Shown one piece after another: positions 30,001 to 43,722 of a DNA stretch of 64,000 nucleotides; position 1 is the first letter of the stretch; each line of letters opens with the position of its first letter. Both the position numbers and the translations under genes were made by a program. This DNA is from Sipunculus nudus (Eukaryota; Annelida; Sipuncula; Golfingiida; Sipunculidae). Below the pieces are notes generated by a model. The model was not told the origin of the DNA and did no database searches. It was given only the letters and a program-made list of their open reading frames with translations. The stretch covers positions 77,245,056 through 77,309,055 of the forward strand of contig CM049310.1 of assembly GCA_026874595.1 (NCBI GenBank), given 5' to 3'.

Positions 30001-33000
30001 TTTGCGCATATTAATGATGTCAGTGAGCACAAGACATACGACAGGCGTATTTAGTATTATCGGCAGAGATTCAAGGTGGGCAGAAGGTAGCAAACCTGAA
30101 TATCCTTTCACACGCGTCATCCAAAAGACTGAGCAATCGTCCTTCTATTTTCTATTTGAAGACAGCTCCTTCTGAGATAATGGATGTTACCAAATACCAT
30201 CAATATATTCACCTTGTCCAGAAGACCCATTTCTACCCTCCATGAACCAATCAGAGTTATAAAACTTACATTTTAAAATATCAATCCGCATTAAGATTAT
30301 GGTCAATATGGCAAATATGCAGCCATCATGGAATACTTTGGCGCATATTATCTCGTGAAAACTCCGAAAAGTCACCCTGAATTGGATTCGAAGATTGGAC
30401 CCTATAATAAGATGTGTTATGGAATTTCAGAATCATCAGAAATTCAATATGGCCCCACAGGCAGCTGTCTTTGAATTCATTTCGTGTGCGTTGTCTCCCG
30501 TAACCTATGAGCTAGCGCTCTAAATGTGTTGAAGACAGGTCCCCATGAAAGGATACATGTACAAGCGAATTTCCGAAAAGTCAGGGATCAAATATGGCCA
30601 CAAGGCAGCTATATCACAATCCGGTCTTTACAGGGCTCCGATCATTAAGCCTCTACCTGTAAGGAGGGAGGGGAAGGGGTCAAACAGAGGATGAAGAATT
30701 TCTTTCTTTATCAACCTTTGGGTCAAAATATCTATGGGTGGATTTACTAAGGTCCTCCATAGTGCAAAATCACCTTTTTATTTATTTTTTTTTCTTCTGC
30801 AGATGTTTGCCCTGGCTCTCAGTGATCGCCCGGTGATTGCAAACATCTAGTTTAATATAAAAATAATATTAGAACGAGCACCGCAAACGTGCACATTACG
30901 CCCGTCTTGTGTCTTGTGACCTCTGACCTCATTAAATAAGCGTGAATTTTGGTGAGAATTGAATTCAGGTGAGAAACTGTATTGATTAACATTTCTACTG
31001 AGTTTCATGAATATCCATAAAAATTTTGTTAAGTCATCAACGGCACCACCATAGTCTGGTGAACACTGACCTCATTAAATATGCATTGATTTTGGCGGCT
31101 ATCGAACTTAGGCGAGATATTATATAGTTTATATTTCTGTTGAGTCCATCATATCATATCAAAATCCATCATATTCCTGATAAGTTATCGCGGTGACACC
31201 ACAAAGTACCCTTGTGACCTCTAACCCAATAAAGTTAGCGAGGATTTTGCCTATAATCGAACTCGGGCGAGATAATCTATTGGTTAGTAGCTTTGGTGAG
31301 TTTCGTGAAAATTCATCAAAGCCCTGGTAACTTATCACGGCGGCAATAAAAGTTAACGGACGGACGGAGGGACGGAGGGACGGCACAACGGACAGGCGGA
31401 GGGACGGTTGGTACACCGTGTAACGTTCCGTCATAGACGGGCGTATTAAAAATATTCCTTGTACATAAATGTATGTTTTCCTAGTTTCCTTTATTTCACA
31501 ACTGCAAGTTTTTCCCAAATGTATGTTTTCCTAGTTTCCTTTATTTCACAACTGCAAGTTTTTCCCATAACTCTCCCATTCTGAGGGATTGCTCTTATGA
31601 TGCAGAAGATAAAAGATGGCAAATAGAACCAGAAAGGATTCAATACACGCGTATACAGACACGCACACAAAAAAAACGTACCTTATGTAAGTGGTTTGTT
31701 AGTCGACCTGTGAAATGATTGAAATTATTTTAAATCAACCAGGTTTTATTAAAACTTGTTTACCAAGAGCAAAATACAGATAAGTCAGTTTTGAAAATAC
31801 CCAGATATGAACAATTATGTAATAACATGAGTAGCTTACATTTATTTTGGAAAGGTATCAGTAATTATTTATGCTCTCAAGTAATCTGACTAAAAACAGT
31901 TTAATATAAAAATAATATTAGAACAAGCACCGCAAACGTGCATATTACGCCCGTCTTGTGTCTTGTGACCTCTGACCTCATCAAATAAGCGTGAATTTAA
32001 GGTGAGAATTGAATTTAGGTGAGAAACTGTATTGATTAACATTTCTACTGAGTTTCATGAATATCCATAAAAATTTTGTTAAGTCATCAACGGCACAACC
32101 AAAGTCTGGTGAACACTGACCTCATTAAATATGCATTGATTTTGGCGGCTATCGAACTTAGGCGAGATATTATATTGGTTTATATTTCTGTTGAGTCCAT
32201 CATATCATATCAAAATCCATCATATTCCTGATAAGTTATCGGGCGACACCACAAAGTACCCTTGTGACCTCTAACCCAAAAAAATTAGCGTGGATTTTGC
32301 CTATAATCGAACTCGGGCGAGATAATCTATTGGTTAGTAGCTTTGGTGAGTTTCGTGAAAATTAATCAAAGCCATGGTAAGTTATCGCGGCGACAATAAA
32401 AGTTAACGGACGGACGGAGGGACGGCACAACGGACAGGCGGAGGGACGTGGGGTACACCGTGTAACGTCCCGTCATAGGCGGGCGTATAAAAATATTCCT
32501 TGTACATAAATGTATGTTTTCCTAGTTTCCTTTATTTCACAACTGCAAGTTTTTCCCACAACTCTCCCATTCTGAGGGATTGAGCACACACTTGAAGTTA
32601 CTATTTGCAAAACTTGAAAATTTCAACAACTTGGAATTTTCGTGACAAAGTCAAATAACATGTGGACCAGTATAGAATTTATTCATTTCATATTTATAAC
32701 CATTGTTACGTAACCGGCTTCTGTGGCTCAGTGGTACAGTGCAGGACTAAAGCCGGGATATCGTGAGTTCGAATCTCAGCCGAGGCGGTAAGATTTTTCA
32801 CTGTCGGCCCCCACCCAGGGTGAGCGCTCTGCAGGCTGAAGGCCGTGCCACGCGGCCGTGCTTCACTCACAAACGAGTGCGCCTTTCGGGGGTTCCTCGG
32901 TGGTTAGACCCAGCAATGGGGACGATTACGCACCCAGGGCCCGCAGGTGCAGTAGTCACCGGGCCTGGTTGACGCCAGGATATAAAATGAGAGGAAGCGT

Positions 33001-36000
33001 GTGATACTGCCCTGTCACGTAGTTCGAAACGGGAATGGAATTATGCAGATGTACATATATGTAGTTAAGTAAGCATTAAAGAAATGGAGGCGGTTACCTC
33101 GACCAAAAAAAATATTTAAAAAAAAAAAAAGACATTGTTACGTTTCGTTAGGCAGCATTTTCCCCGAGCTGCAACATCAGTGACTGCGCAAGTCCGCTCA
33201 ATTTGCACTACATGGACTCACAAACATAAGGGGATTACCAAGTGTAAGGGACTCCATGCATGTTTAATGACTCATTCACTTACGTTCGGGGTTGATTTTG
33301 ATTCCCTGAGCGAGAAAGACAAAAACTCTTAACGCAACATTCCCAGTAGGGATGTGAACCGAAGGATGTTATACAGATCTCAGGTCACCAAGTACACCTA
33401 CGCTGACACGGAAGGACGAGGGATGCATAGTGAAATGTGTCAAATACAATTAACCAGAGACAGATAAAAAAAAAAAGACAGGAATTCAGAGAAACAATAA
33501 ACCGGATGATATTTTTGTCATTTAGCTAGGAGGGACAAAAAGGCCCACAAAATTGCAAACTGACAATGGATTCAGAAATACAAATGCACGCTGTGAACTA
33601 AGGCATGCTCTTATGATGCAGAAGATAAGAGATAGCAAATAGAACCAGAAAGGATTCAATAGACGCGTATACAGACACGCACACAAAAAAAAACGTACCT
33701 TATGTAAGCGGTTTGTTAGTCGACCTGTGAAATGATTGAAATTATTTTAAATCAACCAGGTTTTATTAAAACTTGTTTACCAAGAGCAAAATACAGATAA
33801 GTCATTTTTAAAAATACCCAGATATGAACAATTATGTAATAACATGAGTAGCTTACATTTATTTTGGAAAGGTATCAGTAATTATTTATGCTCTCAAGTA
33901 ATCTGACTAGACAAAGAAACGTGACCTATCAATTGTAACTCAGTTGGCTGGTGACAGTACTTAACACAGCTATGTCCGAATACACGGGATTCCCCCTCCG
34001 TCTATTTTATCTTCGTAAATGATTAAATTAATAACTATTCGCGTACCCAATAACTCCTAACTTATGGTCTGACATGATATGAATATGTAAGGCAAATTTT
34101 AACGCAATTTCTTGCATTTCAATGTGTTGCAATAATATAATAACTATAATAAATGAAATTATGTCATTGGTCACATAATAAAACTCTATAGATAGCATTC
34201 CGACATGTCATGCAGAATTCAGGTCATCGAGTGCTTACAGATTGGAAAGAAATGCCCAAAAGATTCAGAGATAGTTCATGTCTTTGTCCGTTGTACACAC
34301 ACACACACACAAACAACCCGATTTTATCCCCTGTGCCGTATATAAATCATCACTGTTAGAAAAGAAGAATAAAATTTCATTTGAAGATTCACCAAGTGCT
34401 GTCTCAGTACTCCGATGCAATAAATATGCATAACCGATGCACGACCGGCCCTGCACGCATGCGTGTACTCATTTTAGTAACAACCGAATGTTTGCAGTCT
34501 GATAATCTTAAAAATTTATTATAAAAAGGTAAAAAAAATCCCTCACTGATTTATGAAAAAAGTGCCTGAGAACCAAACATTTTTTTCCCCTTAGACTCGT
34601 AATTTTACTTCAACTTATGAAGTTATATATTAATTTTTAGAATTATATTTAGATATACCTTGGCGAGACCAAAAAGGTTCTACTTGCTTCAATGCACTGA
34701 AATTATAATACTGAATAAATGATTACATAATGAATCGTTCGGATTCTACCTTACATAAAGTATTCTTTAGTTTTGTGCTATCATGTGTTGCCTAGGAGCA
34801 ACAACGCTTTCTGTGTGGAACTGCTATCTATATTTCCCTGGGCCCGCCAATAATATTTTATACAGAATGGCCGCCATCCGATTCTTCCTGAGAACAACAT
34901 CCCGTGCTTTTAGGAACTCGGTTCTAAGTCTGCAAATATCATCACCTCATATAACAGTAGATGTTGCCTGCCACGCACGTTTCAAGTCATCCAAGAGTTA
35001 AAGACTTTTTTTGAAAAATAAAGAACAATAGGAAATATTCCCTTGTCAGTTCCCGTCCCACACTTCTGGTTAGTATTTCAGGTCAGGTGATTACCTGGAG
35101 AATAGAACTCAGAATAGTTTCTTTTTTAAATTATCACAAGTTTTTCTATACTATATACAGTATGGCTCGTTGGCGTTGATGCGTCCCGTGTGATCTGGCA
35201 TGTTTCCGAAATGAGAGAACTGAAAGGAAGTGAATGTTAAAGCGGTCCGTGATTTATGGCTGGTGCTAAACAGAATATATGTCACCAACGCAGCCATGTA
35301 GATATTGCGATTTGCATTCTAAGCTCTTTCCTTTTGAATTATTTAATTTTTTTTTTTTTTGCAACTTCACTGTTACGGCAGTAACATTAATGCATTCGGT
35401 AAGCTGCAGTTTGTAAAACAGGCGGTCAATTGTAGGATTCAAAAGATTTACCAGCAGTTTTAATCGTGTGATTTTTTTACATAAAAGACGATTAGAAAAC
35501 ACTAGGAGATAGATTTTCAGGTTTTACTATGATTAATATTTACCATTCAATTTAAGTCATAAATATCATTTATTCGGGGACACAATGAGAAATAGCATGT
35601 TGAATGTTAACTTAAGGGCAATTCTCCGGATATAACAAAGAGATGAAAACCCACACACTTTTTTTTCGGTTCCCACCTCTCTTGCTGACGTTCCTATTAG
35701 AATCATCATCTTGAGCCCCGCAGGGCGATCTAGTGCGCCAAACAATAAGTAAGGAGAGTACTTGGAAATAAGGCAATGTCGCTCTTTACATTAAAATAGC
35801 ACGCATATCACGTCTCGAGTCAACATTGGTCCGTGTAACATACTCCCAGCCGAAGCATTTCTCGCCATAAGTATTTGCACTCTCATAAGCAATCAATAGG
35901 ACCTTTTTTCTATACAGTGAAAGTTGACTACATTGTGTTTATGGATGCAGATGTGTCGGCTAACATGGCTGACATTTTATCACGACCCAAACGGAAGTGC

Positions 36001-36548
36001 GCGGAACGAGTTGTTTTATTTGATGTAAGCGGCCCCGGGGACCCTCGTTACATAAAAAAGTCGTTCCCCCCAGTTTGTTTTGTCTCCCTTCACACGATGC
36101 TGCCATGTCCGGTTTTTTTGCAACATTTTTTTATCTGTCATTTTGGTGTTTGAGGGATATTGACGTGTTTTATATACGCTGGCACATGAAAAACTTGAAA
36201 CAGGAACTGCATTCACACAGAAAGTGAAATAAATTCTAAATAAACACAGTGTCGTTTGGAGAACCATGCGAAATGAGCAATGCAGATCGCGTGTCAAGCA
36301 ATGCGGTTTCTTCATAAATTCTTGAACAAGGTTTTTTTGTGGCTCGTAAAATCATATATGCCTTCTAAAATAAATATATCTATCATAAAACAACTCAGAA
36401 CCGGTGAAACACTGAATATACACATCTATTTGTTTCTGTCTGTTCCTGTGTCTATATATACTGTACACCCATTTCCCTGTTGTCATGTATTTTTCTCTGT
36501 CACATTTTTGTCTCTCTAATGCATGTATTATATATATCTTTATAAGTG

Positions 36549-36602
<54 letters not shown>

Positions 36603-39600
36603 GGAATAATATTGGGTGTTATTGTCTGCGTATTTAAAAAAAAAGAAATTATCTGGATGACTTCATTATGTCCAAAAAAGAACATATGCCTGTTTGAACG
36701 TGAGAGAAAGTGTGTAAATGTTCCTTTTCACTGAAGCGTAACATAACGGGGCTGTATATTTGTCCATACCTATTGCGTTTGCCGTCCCCACAGAAGGCCT
36801 GGCCGTGGGAGTACACGAGCTCCTGGGAAAAGTCAGACTCCTGGCTGTTTACCACGGCTCTAACCCGGTAGGAGTAACGGTGCCCGGGCTTCACAGTTCT
36901 GGCGGAAGAGAAATTTCATTAGTGCAGTTAAGCATTCATGAATAGTTGGGAGGTCTAAAACTTCAAAGCGCACCTTAATGCGTTGTCCGCTAAAACTGCC
37001 TCGGGACGTCATGTTTAAATGCAACGGGGACCTCCATTGACGCGGAGTATATCTGGTTTGACAAAAAGACATTGACTTTTCTTCACGCTCTGTGACCTCG
37101 TCATTGAAATATCTTAAAAGGACGTGTCTCCACATAAATGAGGTAGACAACTACATAATAAATCACGAAGAACATTTATTTTTGGTTTAACACTTCTAAA
37201 CTTGTATCTTTGAAAGGACGGAGGAAGTTTTATATGAAGTGCTCCCAAATAAATGGTTACAAGATCACAAACTTCGGAACTTTCCTTGCAAGTTCGATAT
37301 TATGTTCTAATCCGTGCGGCAACCGTCGTTTTATTTTCCACACGGGTTAATATATATTTATCTGCACTATTTATTTAGAGTTCTGTTGAACGGTGCCTCG
37401 GCGGCTATATATTCCCTCAGTTTTGGGGGGGGGGGGGGGGGGTATAGGTAGGATCAGTTCACTACACTATTTCTCCAATGTAAATACTAGGCGACCAGAG
37501 TATTTGTAGTATGAAGCCACACACGATCACACACACACACACACAATCGTTTAATTTTTGTTCAATTTTTATACATTACTGCATGGGCACGACCCTTTTA
37601 TATAATTACAAATGAAATGAGATCAACAGTATTTTCTTCTTTTTTTTTATCTGGATGGAGACCAAAGCCTCCCCTGCCCTTTGGATAATGTGCCCATATT
37701 AAATTAAGGAACTGGGTATTCCATTGTCAGTCACCTAGGTACTAATTGCTCACACGGAACCGAAAAAGGCGTATCAAGATGGCCAAAGGAAAATTAGCTT
37801 GCACAAATCATATGTTCTTGGTGCCAGATTATATTGTTCAAGTATATCATTTTATCTTAATATTTAAACCCGTTCGTAAAAAACATAATGGACAACCATC
37901 ATAGGATTAAGTCCATTTTGGACGTTTAACTTACTTTTATTCCTGCATCTTTTATCGGTAAGATTTCAGCATATTAATATATAACCACCTACTTTTAAAA
38001 CTTTATTTTTTTGCTGATAAATGAAATATTTGATTTATCATCTATAACTTTATTAAAGATGAGAAACTGACTGGCATCTGTTTTTAAAACAGACCGCCTT
38101 CTCTTCATTTTGTACATTAAATTAACAATGAATGATGAAAAATCGTCACTGCCCTGCCAGGCAATTCCGATATTACAGTACTTTATTGACAGTTACATTA
38201 CTGCGAACCGTCTCATTGTTTCAAGACGACTCACAACGGATCTCAAAGAACAATTAACAGATAGTCTGCCGCTCGCGTTTCAATTTAAATTCAACGAAAG
38301 AACAATGAAAGTTCCAATACTGTTATCACAGCCATCCAAGCAGTGAGCCAACCGCAGCATTCACTGCTACAAGCGACCACGCTGGTGAAAACCTCAAATT
38401 TAAATGCCACTCGCATTTTATTTGAATTAAGTAGATAATCAATAATTATGATAGGACTGTTCCCAAGTTTTTGTTAACTGGAAGAAATAGCCAAAGGATC
38501 GGCCTCAATGTCCCAGAACAGAAAAAAATTAGATTTCCTTGCTGCATAATTGGGCATTTGGTTATCAAAACTCGGCAAACCGTATTTCAAGTATCAAAAC
38601 AGATCATATATATATATTTATAATAAAAATAATAATAATAATAATCTACATATAATCACATATTTGCTCATAACCTCCGACAATTATTCACAGCTGTTTG
38701 CCTATATTTGTAATCAAGTGATAACTGTTGGCATGTCAGGATTAATCAAACCCAGGGAGAGTGCCTAATATTCTACAATAGAAACAGCTGTTCCAGGCCC
38801 TGATAATAATTAAAGCTTCAAGGCAAAGATTCGCATGGTAGCCAGGTCCCCTATAACAGCGGACAATTATGTACACGCAGGTGACATTTAAAAGTTATTT
38901 TCAGGATGTTGTTATTCATTGCTGGAGTAATAAATATCCGGCATGATTACTTGTGCGTAATTGCTTTTTAATGAGGTAGAATAAAACACCAACCTGTCAG
39001 TGAAGTGGGCTAAATCCCATTCCGGAACTTGCGTAATGTTAAATGGAGGTTTACGGTAGACTTTGTACCGGAAGTGAGGGCACCCCTTGCACTCCGCTTG
39101 ACCAGGCTTGGAGTCCAGTCGTATGGCGTCGATGGCGACAGAATGGTGGTTCACGAATACCCTTACCTTGAAAATAGTATGTTGACTTATGTACGAATAA
39201 TTTATACACAGTTACAGATACAATAAGAAGACTAATTTAATTTATGCATTCAATTTTCCATAATATAATACACCAAACTATTTTTCAATTCTCAAAGGAA
39301 ATATTATTCTTAGATTATAGAAATCTTATTTCAATGCATAAGAGAATTTATGAGTTTATGATCGCAGTAACCATTACTAATGGAAAGTTTCCTGCATTTG
39401 AAGTTTCGTTTTACCTGGGACTAGTTCCATTTACCACTGTCGTGTCTAAATATCTAATTACTTTACTCACTTTGATCAGAATGAGTCAAATAATTTATGC
39501 ATTACGCATCACATTTCCAGGGAAACAATCTGTATTCATTTGTTCGAAAAATCAGTTTGTCATAACAGCCTTAATCTGAAGTCAACAGAACAGAAAAGCA

Positions 39601-42600
39601 TGCCCATGGCACACCCAAAACTAATTTTGTTTATCAGCGACAGCGCTCATAAAAACGACGGATTCGTCAATAAAAGAACAAATAAAAGAGTATCGTTCAA
39701 GGAGGAAGAAATAATTGTTTTATATTTCTTCTCATTTACGTTGGGTACAATAGAACCTTACATAATCATATTTCAGGGGAAAAAAGATGTGCTATCGGAA
39801 CGGAGCTTTGTACAAATAAATCGTGATCCACTAAACACTATGTACAAGGTTGTTAATGTTGGAAGGTGTGCGTTCATTCCCGTTCGTGTTTTTATGTCTG
39901 TGTGTGTGTGTAGTCATCTCATTAAACGTTCCGGACATTACAGGAATGGACCAATGATAAGGAATCAATTAGACTTTTTTAGATCCGGTACATGAGCGCA
40001 TGAAAAACGTTACAAAAGAATAGTCACAAACCTACATTAACTTATGCACGAATGGACCTGGTAATATGGGCCGAATAAGTGAATGGCGCAGGCTTGCATT
40101 TATTAAAATGCTGATTTTTATTTATTTATTTATTTTCTTCATTTGATATCAGTGCTGAACTTTATGATGAGAATTTTATTTCCAGGGGCTGTGTGTGTGG
40201 GTCTTTGGAGATGATGAATGGTTTCAGGGCATACAAGACTTGATTAATCACCTCCGGTAACAATGACACCCTGATCAAAGCCCATACGCTCCGATTTTGG
40301 CTTACAGCGGATGATACAATGGTCAATACACTTTAGGCAGCTGCGGTTGTTCAAATACACGTGGGCGAGAGTGAGGAGATATATCTAATCCACGCGGTCT
40401 TAATTCTTCATCAGATTATAACCTTAACGGCTAAGTGGAATGGAGGTTAAACTTTCACACATGTTGTATCTTGTCCATCTTTTGTCTTTGTATGAGATAC
40501 CTGATAAATATCTGCATTGATTTCCGAGAAATGTTGGAAAGATTAATCGGGAAAGATCAAGTGTATGAGCTGATCCGGAAAGAATAGCAGATGTGGTATT
40601 GGACATCTGTGTTAAAACTAACTCGCGAGGAAAAGCTATTTGTGTTCACATCCGCTGAAGATTTATATATTTTATAGACATTATAAATGACCAATTGTAT
40701 TATTTTGGAGGAGATCATTGGTATGGTTATTATTTATGTTTTTTTAGCCATCAGCCAAGGTAATCAATAAAAGATTGGGAAAAAAGTCCCTTGTATTTTT
40801 TATTGCTTCAATATTTTTTTCGCTCATTTCAACTACTTTTATCGACCGTGTGACAAATGGTTCATCACAAAAGCAGGAAAATACCCCATCGTAAATCTGA
40901 ATACAAATTGCCTAGAGTTCTAAACCGGATACATATCCGATTAAGAAAATCTTACTTTTACGACTTTCTTCGTCAGCTCGAGGTCCATCGTCAAGGGCAT
41001 GTCGCAAAAGGCGGCAAAATGTCCCAGAGACTTGGTTGTGTCGTCATCAAAATGAAGCACAATATCGTCCACCCCTTGGTGGGCATTCCATGTCACCCAC
41101 AATGACAATCTAAAAGAAATAGATGCGCATAATTTATTTGGTGACTGTACAAATTTACAAACTACCATCATCCCGTCATCCCGGGTTTTGAGTTAACGGT
41201 AAACAACACTATTTTACCAAAATGGAGCTGTATAATCGGTTAAATGATGACTAGGCTATAACCAATCATTCTTAGTTTTATAGTCTGCCCAACAAAGGTG
41301 CGTATAAACGGTTTAAGACAATAAGCGGGTAATACTAATATTTTTGTTCTGTATATGACAATGGCATAATATCATGAATAATAATAGATAATAAAAGTAT
41401 TTGTTTCAGACTTGTTAACTGCACATGTTACAAATTGTTTTTCGTTTCCTTGTTAAGTGACAGCGCATGATGTCGTCTTTTAGCTAACGATACATTAAAT
41501 CATATTCGCGACATCAAGCTCTACCATTACCCGATCAATGTCTGTCAAAAGAAGGCCTTGACCCTTTCACTTCGGTCGTAATAAAATAACAGACAAAAGT
41601 CTGTTTTCTAATATATTACATCAATAATTCTTCTTAAATTCTTCACATGTAATAGTGTTGGTTTCGTTAGTAGTTATTCCAATTTATTAAATAATTCGAC
41701 TTTGTAAATGCAGATCTCCCAGAAACGATGGATGTAGCAGAATAAAAATCAAGTACAGAAGAGTAGTCACCTTTTGGGGATGACAGGATGCGCAAAACCA
41801 AACTCGATGTAACAGTCTTTGTAACAAGTTTCATGCATCCACACGTGCGCACTCGGCTTACAAGGCTCCGCGTCCGGGGGACCTGTGGCCAAACAGAGCG
41901 AGTCACTATTTAAAAAAGAACTGTTTGAAGATAGGGAACCAAAAAGGCAAAACAAGTAATGCACTGAAAATAGCTAAAGATGCATTCTCAGGAGGCAAAA
42001 CAGAATCTTCTCGAAACTTTAGTTATTAAGTATGTTAAAAGGTACACCCATAAAGTCATGTGATGATATTATACATCCTTCATGCTTACGAAGCTTTATA
42101 GTATCAGGTTGGCATTACAGTATCTTTTAAATGCAGTGTTTTTTTTTTAAATTTCTTTATGACAGATATTTCTTAATTGAGGATGTTACCGGTTTAAAGT
42201 AAAACCAAAATTCTAATTGTGTTTGTTCTCTATTTTCTATGATTAGACTTACAGTTTCTTTTATCATTTTAAAGCTATCTTCACAGGGGCAGATCCACGA
42301 TTCAGGAAAAAAAGGGGGGTCCAGCCCAAGTTAATGACACAGCCTAAAAAAAGTCCCAAGTTCCGAAAAAGGGGGGGGGGACCAAGGCCACTTAAATTGG
42401 CCTGAAACCCTTAAAAAATTCGGCGGGTGAAAAAGGATGGGTCCGGACACCTTGCATGCCCCCCCCCCCCCCCCCCCCAGCTCTTGATCCGCCTCTGCTC
42501 TAAGTTAAGAGTAGCTTTATTCAGCTTACCCACAGCTTGTGATGGAGGAAATCTATCATGGGAAGACCTTGCAGTATCTGCAAACTGGACCAAAGAGAAA

Positions 42601-42922
42601 TCATGGAGGCACTGACTGCAGACGACCGGGGCACTTCCGGTGTTAAGTGGCGGGATCCAGGTCAGTGTCACAGAACCGACGGAAGCCTTTAATACCTGTG
42701 TGCAGTGGATTTATCAGTAGCTTTAGCTCGTTATTGTTGCCGTCAGACAAATAAAATACAAACAACTACATAAGATAGGTTATTTTTATGTGTTTGGAAA
42801 ACCATGGATCGGTTACAAATGGCACTTTCAGCTACACATCTAAAACATGATGGTGCCATGACCATTTAACATAACCTAACATCGACGTTCTCCAGACATT
42901 TCACTGAAATATATATATAGAT

Positions 42923-42975
<53 letters not shown>

Positions 42976-43642
42976 TATAGATATATATATTGTAGCGAGC
43001 CACCCTTTGAACCAATCATCAAATAAAAGGAACCTCGCCAAAGCAAAATTATCCCCTGTGACACTATATTAACCCGTATTATGATCACGACGAAAGATCA
43101 TAAAATAAATATTCTTTATTTGATATATATTTAATTTATTAAATTAGTAGGTACACTCCTCAGTCATTTATTAAATTATTTCATTTAACTTAATGGAATT
43201 ATGTTCATGTATTTGCAGTACCTGGGGTGTTATTATTGATGGACACGCTACTCATTGTATCAGGTGTATTGTGACCTTTTATTTTGATATTCCATATCTA
43301 AATAATCCAAAGCTTATGAAACATCATTCAAAGCTGGGCACACAAATGTTTGCTACCCGACAAAATGGTGACTTTGATCATTTTTTTCCGGGGGGGGGGG
43401 GGGGGGGGAGATGTTAGACAACTCAACATTGCACATAAACTGACCGTCATGAACTCTCAATGGAATGTGCAGAGATAAACAGAAAAAAAAATGGATTTAC
43501 CCATCTATTTGTTACATACTTTCTATCCACACATAAATTTCATCATATTGCCTGTATAGAGGTCCTAAGAGCATAATCCCAAGAGCAACTTGAGTAGTCC
43601 ATTGGGAATACTACAGGGACGGCATATAGCGTTGCCTGCCAC

Positions 43643-43722
<80 letters not shown>

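Larger units (their letters stand above)
11392..36769 (-). other. Intron 10: 25.4 kb, repeat-filled
   Basis: Joins exon 10 (ends AATAG/GTATGG) to exon 11 (TTATATAG/AGAGGA) on the minus strand. It is by far the largest intron seen here and more than half of the gene length in the window. It contains at least four composite tandem elements (12.1-14.4, 16.1-17.7, 21.1-22.3, 22.3-23.3 kb), AT and GA microsatellites, a nested duplication at 30.8-33.9 kb, a tRNA-derived SINE and several dispersed repeats. Two or three coding-like stretches (25.35-25.49, 34.87-35.00, 35.96-36.02 kb) are listed separately as unproven. Confidence 0.8.
41110..42529 (-). other. Introns 7 and 6
   Basis: Intron 7 (41110-41770) shows nothing recognisable. 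Intron 6 (41883-42529) carries a hAT-like MITE at 42284-42497. Confidence 0.5.

Noticed and set aside
32716-32790. Possible tRNA genes at the SINE heads (32716, 46000, 62375)
   Set aside because: The acceptor stem and anticodon arm do not close as in a functional tRNA. Each is followed by a SINE body and A-rich tail, and the family 1 copies have target duplications.
39244-39995. Two overlapping plus-strand frames in intron 8
   Set aside because: AT-rich, and the second runs into a dispersed repeat.
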